Part shown: positions 38,940 through 48,454 of the stretch, one piece after another
Position numbering within the stretch: position 1 is the stretch's first letter
Layout: each line of letters begins with the position of its first letter
Assembly (NCBI RefSeq): GCF_002777745.1
Contig: NZ_MEIO01000062.1
Coordinates: 80,668-144,667 of the forward strand
Direction of reading: 5' to 3'
DNA: 64,000 nucleotides
Source: Snodgrassella alvi
Lineage (GTDB): Bacteria > Pseudomonadota > Gammaproteobacteria > Burkholderiales > Neisseriaceae
Translations under genes and position numbers: made by a program
Notes under the pieces: generated by a model
What the model saw: only the letters and a program-made list of their open reading frames with translations
What the model was told of the DNA's origin: nothing
Database searches by the model: none

Positions 38940-39315
38940 CGGTGTTTTCCATGTCTGTCTGGGTAAGATAAAACCACTTTGCCACTGTTAATTGGCTAGC
39001 AATATGTACAGGATAGGAGTAGGTGGTGTTGGCTACGGTTTAATTTGGTAAATTTATGCTGCTTAGGTGATGTTGGCTACATATAAGATTTATGTGATCT
39101 ATAGGTTGTCATCAGATAAAAGATAAATTATCCCAAAATTTTACTTGCAAGGCGTAAATTTTAGGTGATTTCCAGCATCAGCAGGCAGTTTGCTGATTAG
39201 GTGTATAGATAACCGACTGGTTTGTTAATGTAATTTTTCTGGTACGAGTGCAGAAAAAGCACCATTGTGACTGGACAAGATAAATCTGTAAGTCGCAACG
39301 GTGCTAAGGTTTGAG
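38940..39315. other. Intergenic region between hpt and nrdG
   Basis: 376 bp. It contains the hpt promoter area and the nrdG terminator hairpin (39252-39305). No gene is seen. Confidence 0.5.
39252..39305 (-). terminator. Terminator of the nrdDG operon
   Basis: On the minus strand AGCACCGTTGCGAC pairs with GTCACAATGGTGCT (12 of 14 canonical, two G-U type) around a 20-nt loop, followed by TTTTTC. It lies 11 bp past the nrdG stop. Confidence 0.65.
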
Positions 39316-39786
39316 TTATGCGGGGCGCAAGTAATGTATCTTCTGATTGCTACTGCCGCGCCAAATCAGTGACGGATCTTTCAGTTCCTGTATAAATTTG
39401 CCGTCAATCAGGGTGTTAATTTCATCAATGACCCGTCTTTGTGTTGCGGATAGTTCTGATAGAGTGTAGCCGGTCCACAACCAGATATCTTTATGCTCGG
39501 TCTCCTGCCGCACCCGTTTAACCAGATGTAGGATTGCACTGAGGTTGTGTGGATGCAACGGGTCACCGCCGGTTAGTGACAAGCCCTGCCGCACAATGCG
39601 GCTGTCGTTGAGGTCGCTGATGATGCGGTCTTCCAGTTGCTGGTCGAATGGCTTGCCGGAATCTACCCGCCAAGTAGTAGCGTTATAGCAGCCACGGCAT
39701 TTATGCTCGCAGCCAGCTACAAACAGGGTGCAGCGGGTACCGGGACCATTAACAACGTCAACGGGATAATATTGATGGTAGTTCAT
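39316..39786 (-). CDS. nrdG: Anaerobic ribonucleotide reductase-activating protein
   Basis: 156 residues from the ATG at 39786 (MNYHQYYPVDVVNGPG), which lies 2 bp after the nrdD stop and matches the E. coli start exactly; an earlier upstream codon inside nrdD is less likely. Radical-SAM enzyme: CEHKCRGC (CxxxCxxC) binds the 4Fe-4S cluster that generates the glycyl radical on NrdD. SLTGGDPLHPHN and DGKFIQELKDPSLIWRGSSNQ are NrdG signatures. Needs anaerobic conditions and S-adenosylmethionine. Confidence 0.95.
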   Translation of the reverse strand: MNYHQYYPVDVVNGPGTRCTLFVAGCEHKCRGCYNATTWRVDSGKPFDQQLEDRIISDLNDSRIVRQGLSLTGGDPLHPHNLSAILHLVKRVRQETEHKDIWLWTGYTLSELSATQRRVIDEINTLIDGKFIQELKDPSLIWRGSSNQKIHYLRPA

Positions 39787-39788
39787 GC

Positions 39789-41930
39789 TTACAAGGCGCC
39801 ACACTGTGGGCTGAGGTGTTTGACTCGTCGTTTAACTTCTTCCTGTTTGCCCGTGTTAAATGGTCTGGCATCCGGGCTGCCCAGATAGCCGCAGACACGA
39901 CGGGTAACTGATACCCGTGCTGGGTCGTGGTTACCACACTTCGGGCAGACAAAGCCTTTGCTGGTGCAGGAAAATTCACCACTGAATCCGCAATCGTAGC
40001 ATTCATCGATAGGGGTATTGGTGCCGTAATAAGGTACATGGTGATAACTATAGTCCCATACGTCTTCCAGCGCCTTAAGGTTGTGTTGTAGATTAGGATA
40101 TTCACCGTAGCAGATAAAACCACCACTGGCCATTTTCGGATAGGGTGACTCAAAGTCGATTTTATCGTATGGGTTAACTTTTTTCTCTACATCCAGATGG
40201 AAGCTATTGGTGTAGTAGCCTTTATCGGTTACGCCGTTAATTACACCGAATTCAGCGGTATCGAGACGACAGAAGCGGTCGCACAGATTTTCACTCGGAG
40301 TGCTGTAGAGGCTGAAACCATAGCCTGTTTCGGCTTTCCACTGGTCGGCAGTAGTGCGTAACTTCTGCACAATGGCAATGGCTTTTTGACGTAAGGTTTC
40401 GCTGTCAAAGATATGGCTGTCGGTACCGTACAGGGCGTTGATGGTTTCATGCAGACCAATATAACCCAGAGAAATGGAGGCACGACCATTTTTAAATATC
40501 TGCGCTACTGAGTCATCGGCATTTAGACGTACGCCACAGGCCCCTTCCATATACAGAATCGGTGCAACCCGTGCTTTGACGTTTTCAAAACGGGCAATGC
40601 GTGTCATCAGTGCTTTGCGACACAGTTGCAAACGCTCATCCAGCAATTGCCAGAAGCGAGCTTCATCATGTTTGGCTTCGATGGCAATGCGCGGCAGGTT
40701 TAAGCTAATGACGCCCAGATTGTTACGCCCTTCATGAATTTGTTCGCCATTTTCTTCGTAGACGCCCAAAAAGCTGCGACAGCCCATTGGGGTTTTGAAT
40801 GAGCCGGTAACAGCCACTACCTGATCGTAGTTGAGAATATCGGGATACATGCGTTTGGAAGCACATTCCAGCGCCAGTTGCTTGATGTCATAGTTAATAT
40901 CTTCGGCTTTGTGGTTAATACCATCTTTGATGCTGAATACCAGCTTCGGAAAAACCGCTGTTTTACCATTTTTGCCCAAGCCGGCCAGACGATTGCGCAG
41001 AATAGCAGTTTGTATCAGCCGGCTTTCCCAGCTAGTGCCCAGACCAAAGCCAAAAGTCACAAAGGGTGTCTGACCATTGGCGGTATGCAAGGTGTTAACT
41101 TCGTATTCCAGTGACTGAAATGCATCGTAGCATTCTTTTTCGGTACGGTTGCGGGCATAAGCCTCAATATCGGCAATCTGCCATTCTGTTGCGACGGTAA
41201 GGTGTTTGTTGTAGCTGGCACGGACAAAGGGTGCCAGTACTTCATCGATACGGTTGATGGTGCTGCCACCGTAAATATGGCTGGCTACCTGAGCAATAAT
41301 CTGTGCGGTAACGGCGGTGGCGGTGGCAATCGATTTCGGGGGTTCGATTTCGGCATTGCCCATTTTGAAACCGTTGGTAAGCATGCCATTCAGGTCAATC
41401 AGCATACAGTTGAACATCGGGAAAAAGGGTGCATAGTCCAAATCATGGTAATGGATTTCGCCACGTTCATGTGCCAGTACCACGTCGCGCGGTAACAGAT
41501 GTTGCTGCGCATAGTGTTTGGCTACGATACCGGCCAGTAAATCGCGCTGGGTGGGGATGACCTTACTGTCTTTATTGGCATTTTCATTGAGCAGGCTGAA
41601 ATTAGTTTGTTCTACCAGTCCCTGAATTTCGCGATTGAGACGGCCGCGCGATTCACGCGCCACATCGCGGGAGTGGCGGTACTCAATGTAGGCACGTGCC
41701 AGTTCTTTATACTGGCCAGCCATTAACTGGTCTTCCACAGCCTGTTGAATATCATGAATATCAACATATTCTCGGCTGGCAATAATGCTGGTGACGCTTG
41801 CAGCTACCTGTGTACAGTAGGCACTGTCATCAATGTGTACGGCGCTTGCGGCTCGCTGTATGGCATCCTGAATTCGGGCTGCATCAAAGGGGACGCGACA
41901 GCCGTCTCTTTTAATTACAATGGGTTTCAT
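39789..41930 (-). CDS. nrdD: Anaerobic ribonucleoside-triphosphate reductase
   Basis: 713 residues from the ATG at 41930, which has AAGGA 8 bp upstream and fits the family start (MKPIVIKRDGCRVPF). Reduces NTPs to dNTPs without oxygen, using a glycyl radical. An N-terminal ATP-cone is followed by the radical-enzyme barrel, then the zinc site CYDC...CPKC, and RVCGYLGSPDARPFN, whose Gly falls at 681 as in E. coli NrdD. Many long blocks (SKVIPTQRDLLAGIVAKHYA, FGFGLGTSWESRLIQ) appear nearly identical to the E. coli protein I remember. Operon with nrdG; two NrdR-box-like sites lie upstream. Confidence 0.96.
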   Translation of the reverse strand: MKPIVIKRDGCRVPFDAARIQDAIQRAASAVHIDDSAYCTQVAASVTSIIASREYVDIHDIQQAVEDQLMAGQYKELARAYIEYRHSRDVARESRGRLNREIQGLVEQTNFSLLNENANKDSKVIPTQRDLLAGIVAKHYAQQHLLPRDVVLAHERGEIHYHDLDYAPFFPMFNCMLIDLNGMLTNGFKMGNAEIEPPKSIATATAVTAQIIAQVASHIYGGSTINRIDEVLAPFVRASYNKHLTVATEWQIADIEAYARNRTEKECYDAFQSLEYEVNTLHTANGQTPFVTFGFGLGTSWESRLIQTAILRNRLAGLGKNGKTAVFPKLVFSIKDGINHKAEDINYDIKQLALECASKRMYPDILNYDQVVAVTGSFKTPMGCRSFLGVYEENGEQIHEGRNNLGVISLNLPRIAIEAKHDEARFWQLLDERLQLCRKALMTRIARFENVKARVAPILYMEGACGVRLNADDSVAQIFKNGRASISLGYIGLHETINALYGTDSHIFDSETLRQKAIAIVQKLRTTADQWKAETGYGFSLYSTPSENLCDRFCRLDTAEFGVINGVTDKGYYTNSFHLDVEKKVNPYDKIDFESPYPKMASGGFICYGEYPNLQHNLKALEDVWDYSYHHVPYYGTNTPIDECYDCGFSGEFSCTSKGFVCPKCGNHDPARVSVTRRVCGYLGSPDARPFNTGKQEEVKRRVKHLSPQCGAL

Positions 41931-42031
41931 GCTGATTATCCTTCTGCTACTGCCTGCCATAACAGGCAGAAGTTACTGCTTTGCTATTAACTAATAACAA
42001 TTTGCCTGATCTGGGTATTTATGTGTCGTAG

Positions 42032-42047
42032 ATACTATATTTAGTAT
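42032..42047 (-). promoter_or_regulatory. NrdR-box-like site 1
   Basis: ATACTATATTTAGTAT matches the NrdR-box consensus I know (ACACTATATATAGTGT type) at about 13 of 16 positions and is an almost perfect inverted repeat, extended by flanking G and C to GATACT...AGTATC. It lies ~100 bp upstream of nrdD. Confidence 0.55.
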
Positions 42048-42072
42048 CAAAGTGCCATTGTGGTCTTTTTTT

Positions 42073-42088
42073 TTACTATATATGGGAT
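42073..42088 (-). promoter_or_regulatory. NrdR-box-like site 2
   Basis: TTACTATATATGGGAT matches the same consensus at about 11 of 16 positions, with the core ACTATATAT intact. It starts 41 bp from site 1, close to four helical turns, in line with NrdR boxes occurring as helically phased pairs. Confidence 0.45.
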
Positions 42089-42312
42089 TGGCGTGGTGAA
42101 TAAAGCGGCATTTTTCGCTTTTATTTGACATAGCGCATCAAGTAGGGTTGACATGGTTATTTAGTTTATATAAATCATATATTTATATAAAATAAAGGTA
42201 AGTGTAAAAAATGGTCATTTCTTGCTGGCTGGTGTAGATGCCGGTTTTCTTGGCAAAGATTGCCTGATGCCTCAATTTAAATAGAATGTGCACGACTAAT
42301 TACGAGTATGCT

Positions 42313-43047
42313 TTAAATATGGCGCTTGGCGTACTGTGTGTAGAGCGAAGTAATGGTCGTGCTAATAAACAGCGACATAATAACCGTCACTATCAGATGG
42401 CCACTGCGCAGACAATCTGAGTTAAAGCTGATGCGAATACTTGCAATCAGTAAAGCATTCACAGCAATCAGGAACCAGTAACGATAGTTAATCTGCATAA
42501 CAGGCAGGTTCGATTGGGGCATGCACAAAATAAAGGCAGCAATGCACAGCAGGCCACCGATAGAACTGCCATGCTGTAAAAGTTTATAGACAGGCAGTGG
42601 TTGCAAAAATGGCAGTGTTATTTCTTGCTGTAGCCACAGGCTGTGGTCGACAAACCAGCCGGACGGATGAGTAAATGCATCCCAGAATACATGTGACAGA
42701 CTACCGAGAAACAGTGAAAAGATAACAATCAGATAGTGCCGGCAGAAATATTGCGTCCAGTTGAATGTCAGATAAACATTAAAGCGACACTGTAAACTGG
42801 CCGGCAGGTGTCGAATTAATGGATTGCGGATGATAAGATGAAAAATAAAAGCCACAGTCAGGCCAGTAAGGATATTGAGTAGGCAGATACCGATACAGGT
42901 ATGTCCATATATGCCGGACATTCTCATGCGAATATAATATTCAAAATCTGGTGACATGCTGCCAACAATCAGCCCAGTCATGGAAAACCATTTGCTGTAA
43001 CGATACAAAGGCAGAATAATGGCCGGATGAGAGAGGGTAAAAGGCAT
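42313..43047 (-). CDS. DUF4184-family membrane protein
   Basis: 244 residues with about six transmembrane segments. The start MPFTLSHPAIILPLYR and LIVGSMSPDFEYYIRM are signatures of the DUF4184 family, with SLSHVFWDAFTHPSGWFV containing conserved His and Asp residues on a hydrophobic background. The His/Asp pattern recalls metal-dependent membrane hydrolases, but no function is established. It follows recQ by 62 bp on the same strand and may be co-transcribed. Confidence 0.8.
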   Translation of the reverse strand: MPFTLSHPAIILPLYRYSKWFSMTGLIVGSMSPDFEYYIRMRMSGIYGHTCIGICLLNILTGLTVAFIFHLIIRNPLIRHLPASLQCRFNVYLTFNWTQYFCRHYLIVIFSLFLGSLSHVFWDAFTHPSGWFVDHSLWLQQEITLPFLQPLPVYKLLQHGSSIGGLLCIAAFILCMPQSNLPVMQINYRYWFLIAVNALLIASIRISFNSDCLRSGHLIVTVIMSLFISTTITSLYTQYAKRHI

Positions 43048-43109
43048 GAGGAAGGCATCCTGAGAAAATAAGTTAATCTGTTAGCGGTATAACTGGTGTG
43101 TGCTAGCTG

Positions 43110-44900
43110 TTATTGCGCCCATTCTCGGCACAGAGCCAGAATATCTGCACCAAAATTTCTGATTTTACTTTCGCCCAGTCCATAAATATGATTTAAATCA
43201 GCCAGTGTGGCAGGTGGATGCTGTACCAAATCCTGCAATGTGCGGTCGGCAAAAATGGTATAGGCAGGTACATTATTCTCGCTGGCACGCTCTTTACGCC
43301 AGCGGCGCAAGGTTTGCCACAGACGTTCTTCGCGTTCGGTGCGCAGCCAGATATCATTACTGCGGTTACTGCGGGTTTTGTCATGTTTCAGTGGACGTAA
43401 CCAGACCTGCTGCTGGTTTTTTAATACTGCGCGTGCCTGTTCCGTCAGTTGCAAGGCTTGATTGGCCATATCAACATTCAAGTAGCCGGCAGCAACACAT
43501 TGTCGTACCACTGTGCGCCATTCCTTGACACTCAATTCACGGCCGATGCCAAAGGTGGATAATTGCTGATGACCATAGCGTAATATCCACTCCGATTCGC
43601 GGCCACGCAAAACATCAATCACATGACCAGTAGCAAAACGCTGCCCCACCCGATACACGCAGGAAAGTAGTTTTTGCGCCAGTATGGTACCGTCAAATCG
43701 GCTGGGTGGATCAATGCAGTTATCGCAATGTCCGCAGGGCTGGCTGTCCTCTCCAAAGTAGCGCAGCAGCAGCTGGCGGCGGCAGTCGGCAGTTTCACAA
43801 AAGGCCAGCATTGCATCTAATTTTTGCAAATCTATACGTTTTTGTGTTTCATCCCGATCGGCTAACTGAATTCGTTCACGCAGCAATACCCAGTCATTCA
43901 GACCATAACATAGCCAGCTGGTGGCCGGTAGGCCATCACGGCCGGCACGGCCCGACTCCTGATAAAAATGTTCAATACTGGCCGGCATGTCCAGATGGGC
44001 TACAAAACGCACATCCGGCTTGTCTATACCCATGCCAAAAGCCACTGTAGCCACTACGATAATGCCGTCCTCCTGCGTAAAACGGCGTTGGTTCTGGCTG
44101 CGGGTGTCCCAGTCCAGTCCGGCATGGTAGGGCAGGGCAGTCAGACCGTTTTCCCCCAGAAAAGCAGCAATATCTTCCACGCGTTTGCGTGACAGGCAGT
44201 ATACAATACCGTTCTCACCATGCATCTGGCTGCGGATAAATTGCAGCAGCTGTTTTTTACCGTTATTTTTTTCAACTACCTGATAATCAATATTCGGGCG
44301 GTTAAAGCTGGAAATAAATACCTGCGCATCTGTTAAATCCAGATAGTGCTGAATATCGGCACGAGTGGCATTATCAGCTGTGGCAGTAAGAGCAATGCGC
44401 GGGACACGGGCAAATTCATTCGCCAGTATGGATAATTGTTGATATTCTGGGCGAAAATCATGACCCCACTGGCTGATACAATGTGCTTCATCAATCGCAA
44501 ATAAGCTAATGCGGGTATTATGTAAAAACTGTAAAAAACGCGGCATAACCAGCCGTTCCGGAGCCACGTACAATAGTTGCAAACGTTCGGCAGCAATTTC
44601 ATCCGCGATGTGCCGAACTTCCTCGCTGCTGGTGCCTCCATGCACACAGGCTGCGGCAATGCCATTGATATTTAAAGCCGTAACCTGATCCTGCATCAGA
44701 GCAATCAGCGGTGATACCACGATGGCAACACCATCACGCATTAATGCCGGAATTTGATAACATAAAGACTTGCCCGCGCCGGTAGGCATCAGTACCAGTG
44801 CATTGTTACCACTGGATACCGTGTCAATAATTTCTGCCTGTTGTCCACGAAATTCCGGGTAGCCGAAAACATCGTGTAAAATTTGCTCGGCATGGGTCAC
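43110..44900 (-). CDS. recQ: ATP-dependent DNA helicase RecQ
   Basis: 596 residues. A 3'-5' helicase for recombination and repair. Walker A MPTGAGKSLCYQ (~38-49), DEAHCISQWGHDFRPEY (~138-154), the motif VVATVAFGMGIDKPDVRF, and QESGRAGRDGLPA lead into the RQC zinc domain (CETADCRRQLLLRYFG, CGHCDNC) and a C-terminal HRDC domain (FADRTLQDLVQHPP, IYGLGESKIRNFG). A single HRDC domain is present, whereas Neisseria RecQ has three. Length is as for E. coli RecQ. Confidence 0.94.
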   Translation of the reverse strand: MTHAEQILHDVFGYPEFRGQQAEIIDTVSSGNNALVLMPTGAGKSLCYQIPALMRDGVAIVVSPLIALMQDQVTALNINGIAAACVHGGTSSEEVRHIADEIAAERLQLLYVAPERLVMPRFLQFLHNTRISLFAIDEAHCISQWGHDFRPEYQQLSILANEFARVPRIALTATADNATRADIQHYLDLTDAQVFISSFNRPNIDYQVVEKNNGKKQLLQFIRSQMHGENGIVYCLSRKRVEDIAAFLGENGLTALPYHAGLDWDTRSQNQRRFTQEDGIIVVATVAFGMGIDKPDVRFVAHLDMPASIEHFYQESGRAGRDGLPATSWLCYGLNDWVLLRERIQLADRDETQKRIDLQKLDAMLAFCETADCRRQLLLRYFGEDSQPCGHCDNCIDPPSRFDGTILAQKLLSCVYRVGQRFATGHVIDVLRGRESEWILRYGHQQLSTFGIGRELSVKEWRTVVRQCVAAGYLNVDMANQALQLTEQARAVLKNQQQVWLRPLKHDKTRSNRSNDIWLRTEREERLWQTLRRWRKERASENNVPAYTIFADRTLQDLVQHPPATLADLNHIYGLGESKIRNFGADILALCREWAQ

Positions 44901-44993
44901 AAAACACCTGTTACACTTAATCTAAAATAGGTATTGTACTGCAACTTACCCTCATTTCCGACAGCCACCCACAGACTGTTACAAGGAATTAGC

Positions 44994-45434
44994 ATGAAAA
45001 TCATTGATATCCATCACCTGTTGACCAGCTTGGCTATTTGTACCATTCTGGCTGCATGTACAACAACCAGCGTACCAAAAGCGGCAAGTGGCAGCTGGAT
45101 TGAGCTGGGCGTATCCGCCAGCGGTAATGTTCAGTATGCACTAGATAACCGTAGCATCAGACGTCAGGGTAATCTGGTTACTTTCCGTGACCGTAAAACC
45201 GTTATCGACCCGAAACAGCAGTATTACCGCAATACACCGGTCTATAAAACAGCACTAAGCACCACCCAGATTGACTGTAGCCGGAAACTGTTTCGAGTAC
45301 TGGATGTAGAATTGTTGGATGCGCACGGTGAACTGATTCGTCAGGATCATTTTGGCGAAACTGATTTGCGCCCGATGGGTATTACCAATGGTTCAGCTTC
45401 CGAGCAGCAATATCAGCGAGTATGTATTCATTAG
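44994..45434 (+). CDS. Lipoprotein, surface-adhesin E-like
   Basis: 146 residues from the ATG at 44994 with AAGGAA upstream; an upstream start in frame is less likely. The signal peptide ends in the lipobox LAAC with the lipidated Cys at ~22, so it is anchored in a membrane. The mature part (WIELGVSASGNVQYALDNRS, IRRQGNLVTFRDRKTVI, QIDCSRKLFRVLDVELLD) resembles the small surface-adhesin E-type lipoprotein fold of Neisseriaceae/Pasteurellaceae. Divergent from recQ, with 93 bp between. Function unproven. Confidence 0.6.
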   Translation: MKIIDIHHLLTSLAICTILAACTTTSVPKAASGSWIELGVSASGNVQYALDNRSIRRQGNLVTFRDRKTVIDPKQQYYRNTPVYKTALSTTQIDCSRKLFRVLDVELLDAHGELIRQDHFGETDLRPMGITNGSASEQQYQRVCIH

Positions 45435-45458
45435 TTCCAATAAAGAAAGTCATCAGGC

Positions 45459-45782
45459 ATGAAAGTAAAATATAGCTTATGGTTATTTTTGAGTCTGTCC
45501 ATTACGGTATGGGCTGAGTCCCCTGCTGATGTAGAGCTGCTCAGTGCGCAGAAAGCCTATCAGACAGCGCTGGCAGCGCAAAGAGCCAGTCAGAGCAGAG
45601 CCTTACAATTGCAAACTCAGTTGCAATCGGCACAGTTACAACTGAAAAATGCGCAGGATAATGTCACTCGTCTGCAAAGTGATTTCAATCAGGCAGATGT
45701 CCAGCGTGAGCAGGCAGATAATGCATTGCAGGCTGCCGGAGCCAGATTGGATACTGCTTGGCAGGCCGTACACAGTCGTTAA
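45459..45782 (+). CDS. Secreted coiled-coil protein, unknown function
   Basis: 107 residues: a signal peptide (MKVKYSLWLFLSLSITVWA, cut about residue 19) and then almost only Gln/Ala/Leu-rich heptad sequence (SRALQLQTQLQSAQLQLKNA, VTRLQSDFNQADVQREQADN), i.e. one long periplasmic coiled coil. Lies 24 bp behind the lipoprotein gene, so co-transcription is likely. I recognise no named family. Confidence 0.65.
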   Translation: MKVKYSLWLFLSLSITVWAESPADVELLSAQKAYQTALAAQRASQSRALQLQTQLQSAQLQLKNAQDNVTRLQSDFNQADVQREQADNALQAAGARLDTAWQAVHSR

Positions 45783-45884
45783 AAACAACATATAACAACA
45801 GCAACCGCATGCAGTAAAACCCTCTTTGTAATTACTAGCCTGACAAATAGAGGCAGCTCGCGTAAAATAGCAATATTTTGCTTA

Positions 45885-45911
45885 AACGTTGTTCCGTGAA
45901 AAAACAACGTT
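45885..45911 (+). promoter_or_regulatory. 9-bp hairpin abutting the mnmG start
   Basis: AACGTTGTT and AACAACGTT are exact inverse copies (45885-45893, 45903-45911) around CCGTGAAAA. It ends one base before the first possible mnmG ATG (45912) and lies 21 bp before the preferred ATG (45933). It could control translation or be a protein-binding site. Confidence 0.45.
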
Positions 45912-45932
45912 ATGGAATCCACTGTTGTCAAA

Positions 45933-47822
45933 ATGAATTATCCAACTGAATACGATGTAATTGTGGTAGGTGGTGGCCATGCCGGTACAGAGGCAGCTCT
46001 GGCTGCCGCACGCATGGGTGCAAATACATTATTACTCACTCACAATATCGAAACATTGGGCCAAATGTCATGCAACCCCTCTATTGGTGGCATCGGCAAA
46101 GGTCATCTGGTGCGTGAGCTGGATGCACTGGGTGGGGTCATGGCATTGGCGGCTGATCAAAGCGGTATTCAGTTTAGGCGTCTGAATGCATCAAAGGGGC
46201 CGGCAGTACGCGCAACACGGGCGCAGGCAGACCGCATTTTATATAAAGCTGCTGTTCGTTCCGTGCTAGAAAACCAGCCAAATTTACAATTATTTCAGCA
46301 ACAGGTTGAAGATATTATTGTAGAGCATGGTCGTGCCGTTGGTGTGATGACCTCAATGGGGGTTTCATTCCGTGCTCGGGCAGTAGTGTTGACGGCCGGC
46401 ACTTTTTTGGCTGGTAAAATTCATATAGGCTTGGAAAATTATGCAGGTGGTCGTGCCGGCGACCCGGCAGCACAACGACTGTCTGGTTGCCTGAAAGAGC
46501 TGAATTTACCGCAGGGACGCCTGAAAACCGGTACACCGCCACGGATTGATGGGCGCAGTATTGATTTCAGCCAGCTTAAAGAACAGCCGGGTGACAATCC
46601 AGCACCGGTATTTTCCGTGCGTGGCAGCCGTACCATGCACCCGAAACAGATTTCCTGCTGGATTACACATACCAATAGTCATACACACGACATTATTCGT
46701 AGTGGCTTCGACCGCAGTCCGATGTTTACCGGCAAAATTGAAGGAGTTGGCCCACGCTACTGCCCCTCTATCGAAGATAAAATCAACCGTTTTGCCGATA
46801 AAGACAGCCACCAGATTTTTCTGGAACCCGAAGGTCTGACAACACACGAGTATTACCCTAATGGTATTTCTACCAGCCTGCCGTTTGATATTCAATTGCA
46901 GCTGGTACATTCCATGCCCGGATTACAAAACGCACATATCCTGCGCCCCGGATACGCCATTGAGTATGATTACTTTGACCCGCGCAACCTCAAGGCCAGC
47001 CTAGAAACCAAAAGTGTAGCCGGCCTGTTTTTTGCCGGACAGATTAATGGTACCACCGGTTATGAAGAAGCTGCAGCACAAGGGCTACTGGCTGGAGCCA
47101 ATGCAGTGCTCTATACTCGCGAAGCCGAGCCACTGGTATTGCAGCGTGATCAGGCTTATTTAGGTGTACTGGTAGATGATTTGATTACCAAAGGCGTAAC
47201 CGAACCATATCGCATGTTTACCAGTCGTGCTGAATATCGGTTGCAGCTGCGTGAAGATAATGCCGATATGCGGCTAACTGAGCTCGGGCGGGCAGTAGGA
47301 TTAGTGAGTGATGAACAGTGGCAAATGTTCCAGCAGAAACAGGAAGCAGTAAAGCATGAACTACAACGTCTAAGTCATACTTGGTATACCCCACTGAATC
47401 TGCCCATGAATGAACAGCAGCGCGTGCTGGGGCAGCCATTAAGTAAGGAATCCAGCCTGCTGGACATGTTGCGCCGGCCAAATGTCAGCTACGCCGCCTT
47501 AATGACTTTACCAAATGCGCAGCAGGAAATACTCAGTACAGATGCCGCAGAACAGGTAGAAATTCAGGCAAAATATCAGGGATATATCGAACGGCAAAAC
47601 GAGGAAATCAGTCACCGCCAAAATTTGGAGAAACTGAAACTGCCAGCCAGTATCGATTACACACTGGTGAAAGGCCTTTCCGCTGAAGTACAACAGAAAC
47701 TGAATCAGTTTCGCCCCGAAACCGTAGGACAGGCTTCGCGTATATCCGGTGTTACACCGGCAGCAGTAGCATTATTGATGGTACATCTGAAACGGGGTTT
47801 TGAGGGAGTAAAAACAGCATGA
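45933..47822 (+). CDS. mnmG: tRNA uridine 5-carboxymethylaminomethyl modification enzyme MnmG
   Basis: 629 residues from the ATG at 45933 ([20 protein letters not shown]), which matches the usual start and length of neisserial GidA; an ATG at 45912 would add seven residues. With MnmE it modifies wobble uridine 34 of several tRNAs. FAD-binding [36 protein letters not shown], the second signature [19 protein letters not shown] and the C-terminal MnmE/tRNA-binding helical domain are all present. First gene of mnmG-rsmG-parA-parB. Confidence 0.96.
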   Translation: MNYPTEYDVIVVGGGHAGTEAALAAARMGANTLLLTHNIETLGQMSCNPSIGGIGKGHLVRELDALGGVMALAADQSGIQFRRLNASKGPAVRATRAQADRILYKAAVRSVLENQPNLQLFQQQVEDIIVEHGRAVGVMTSMGVSFRARAVVLTAGTFLAGKIHIGLENYAGGRAGDPAAQRLSGCLKELNLPQGRLKTGTPPRIDGRSIDFSQLKEQPGDNPAPVFSVRGSRTMHPKQISCWITHTNSHTHDIIRSGFDRSPMFTGKIEGVGPRYCPSIEDKINRFADKDSHQIFLEPEGLTTHEYYPNGISTSLPFDIQLQLVHSMPGLQNAHILRPGYAIEYDYFDPRNLKASLETKSVAGLFFAGQINGTTGYEEAAAQGLLAGANAVLYTREAEPLVLQRDQAYLGVLVDDLITKGVTEPYRMFTSRAEYRLQLREDNADMRLTELGRAVGLVSDEQWQMFQQKQEAVKHELQRLSHTWYTPLNLPMNEQQRVLGQPLSKESSLLDMLRRPNVSYAALMTLPNAQQEILSTDAAEQVEIQAKYQGYIERQNEEISHRQNLEKLKLPASIDYTLVKGLSAEVQQKLNQFRPETVGQASRISGVTPAAVALLMVHLKRGFEGVKTA

Positions 47823-48454
47823 GTGATATGAAAAACATGCTGCAACAGGGTTTGCAGCAGATGAATATCGATCTGACAGTACCACAGCAATTACAGCTGT
47901 TGGCTTTTGTAGAACTGTTAAAAAAATGGAATAGTACCTACAACCTAACTGCTTTGCGTAACGATCAGGATGTTATCAGCCATCATATTCTCGATAGCCT
48001 GACCTTACTGCCCTATGTAGTACATGCCCGTGGCCTGATTGATATAGGTAGTGGTGGTGGCATGCCCGGAATCCCTGTGGCTATTGCACGTCCGGATTTG
48101 CCCGTAGCCCTGCTGGACGCCAATAGCAAGAAAACTTCATTTCTGCAACAGGCAGTTATTGAGCTAGGCTTAAACAACGTACAGGTAATTACTGCACGGG
48201 TAGAAGCAATGGTGGGTGAACAGTTTGATGTGATTACCAGCCGAGCTTTTGCCGAACTAAACGATTTTGTCACCATCACTAAACAGCTGATGGCAAAAGG
48301 TGGCTACTGGGCAGCTATGAAGGGCGTATATCCGTATGAAGAAATCGAGCGCCTGCCGGAAAATGTAGAACTGGTTCGGGTAGACAAACTCAGTGTTCCC
48401 CATCTGGATGCCGAACGCCATATGGTGTTGATACGCAAGAAAGATCATGCATGA
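47819..48454 (+). CDS. rsmG: 16S rRNA (guanine527-N7)-methyltransferase
   Basis: 211 residues. SAM-dependent methyltransferase that modifies G527 of 16S r[23 protein letters not shown] is the SAM-binding motif; [20 protein letters not shown] precedes it, and [13 protein letters not shown] and the C-terminal RHMVLIRK are typical. The start overlaps the mnmG stop as ATGA, and its stop overlaps the parA start the same way, so the three genes are translationally coupled. Confidence 0.95.
   Translation: MSDMKNMLQQGLQQMNIDLTVPQQLQLLAFVELLKKWNSTYNLTALRNDQDVISHHILDSLTLLPYVVHARGLIDIGSGGGMPGIPVAIARPDLPVALLDANSKKTSFLQQAVIELGLNNVQVITARVEAMVGEQFDVITSRAFAELNDFVTITKQLMAKGGYWAAMKGVYPYEEIERLPENVELVRVDKLSVPHLDAERHMVLIRKKDHA

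Larger units (their letters stand above)
41931..42312. other. nrdD upstream region
   Basis: 382 bp with the nrdDG promoter. Besides the NrdR-like sites at 42032-42088 it is AT-rich with no gene. Confidence 0.5.

Noticed and set aside
42125..42145. TTGAC...ATCAA upstream of nrdD as an FNR site
   Set aside because: The half-sites are separated by 7 bp instead of the 4 needed for FNR, and one half-site is imperfect.
45885..45911. Hairpin near mnmG as a parS site
   Set aside because: Only part of the TGTTTCACGTGAAACA consensus is present and the symmetry differs; kept as a hairpin only.
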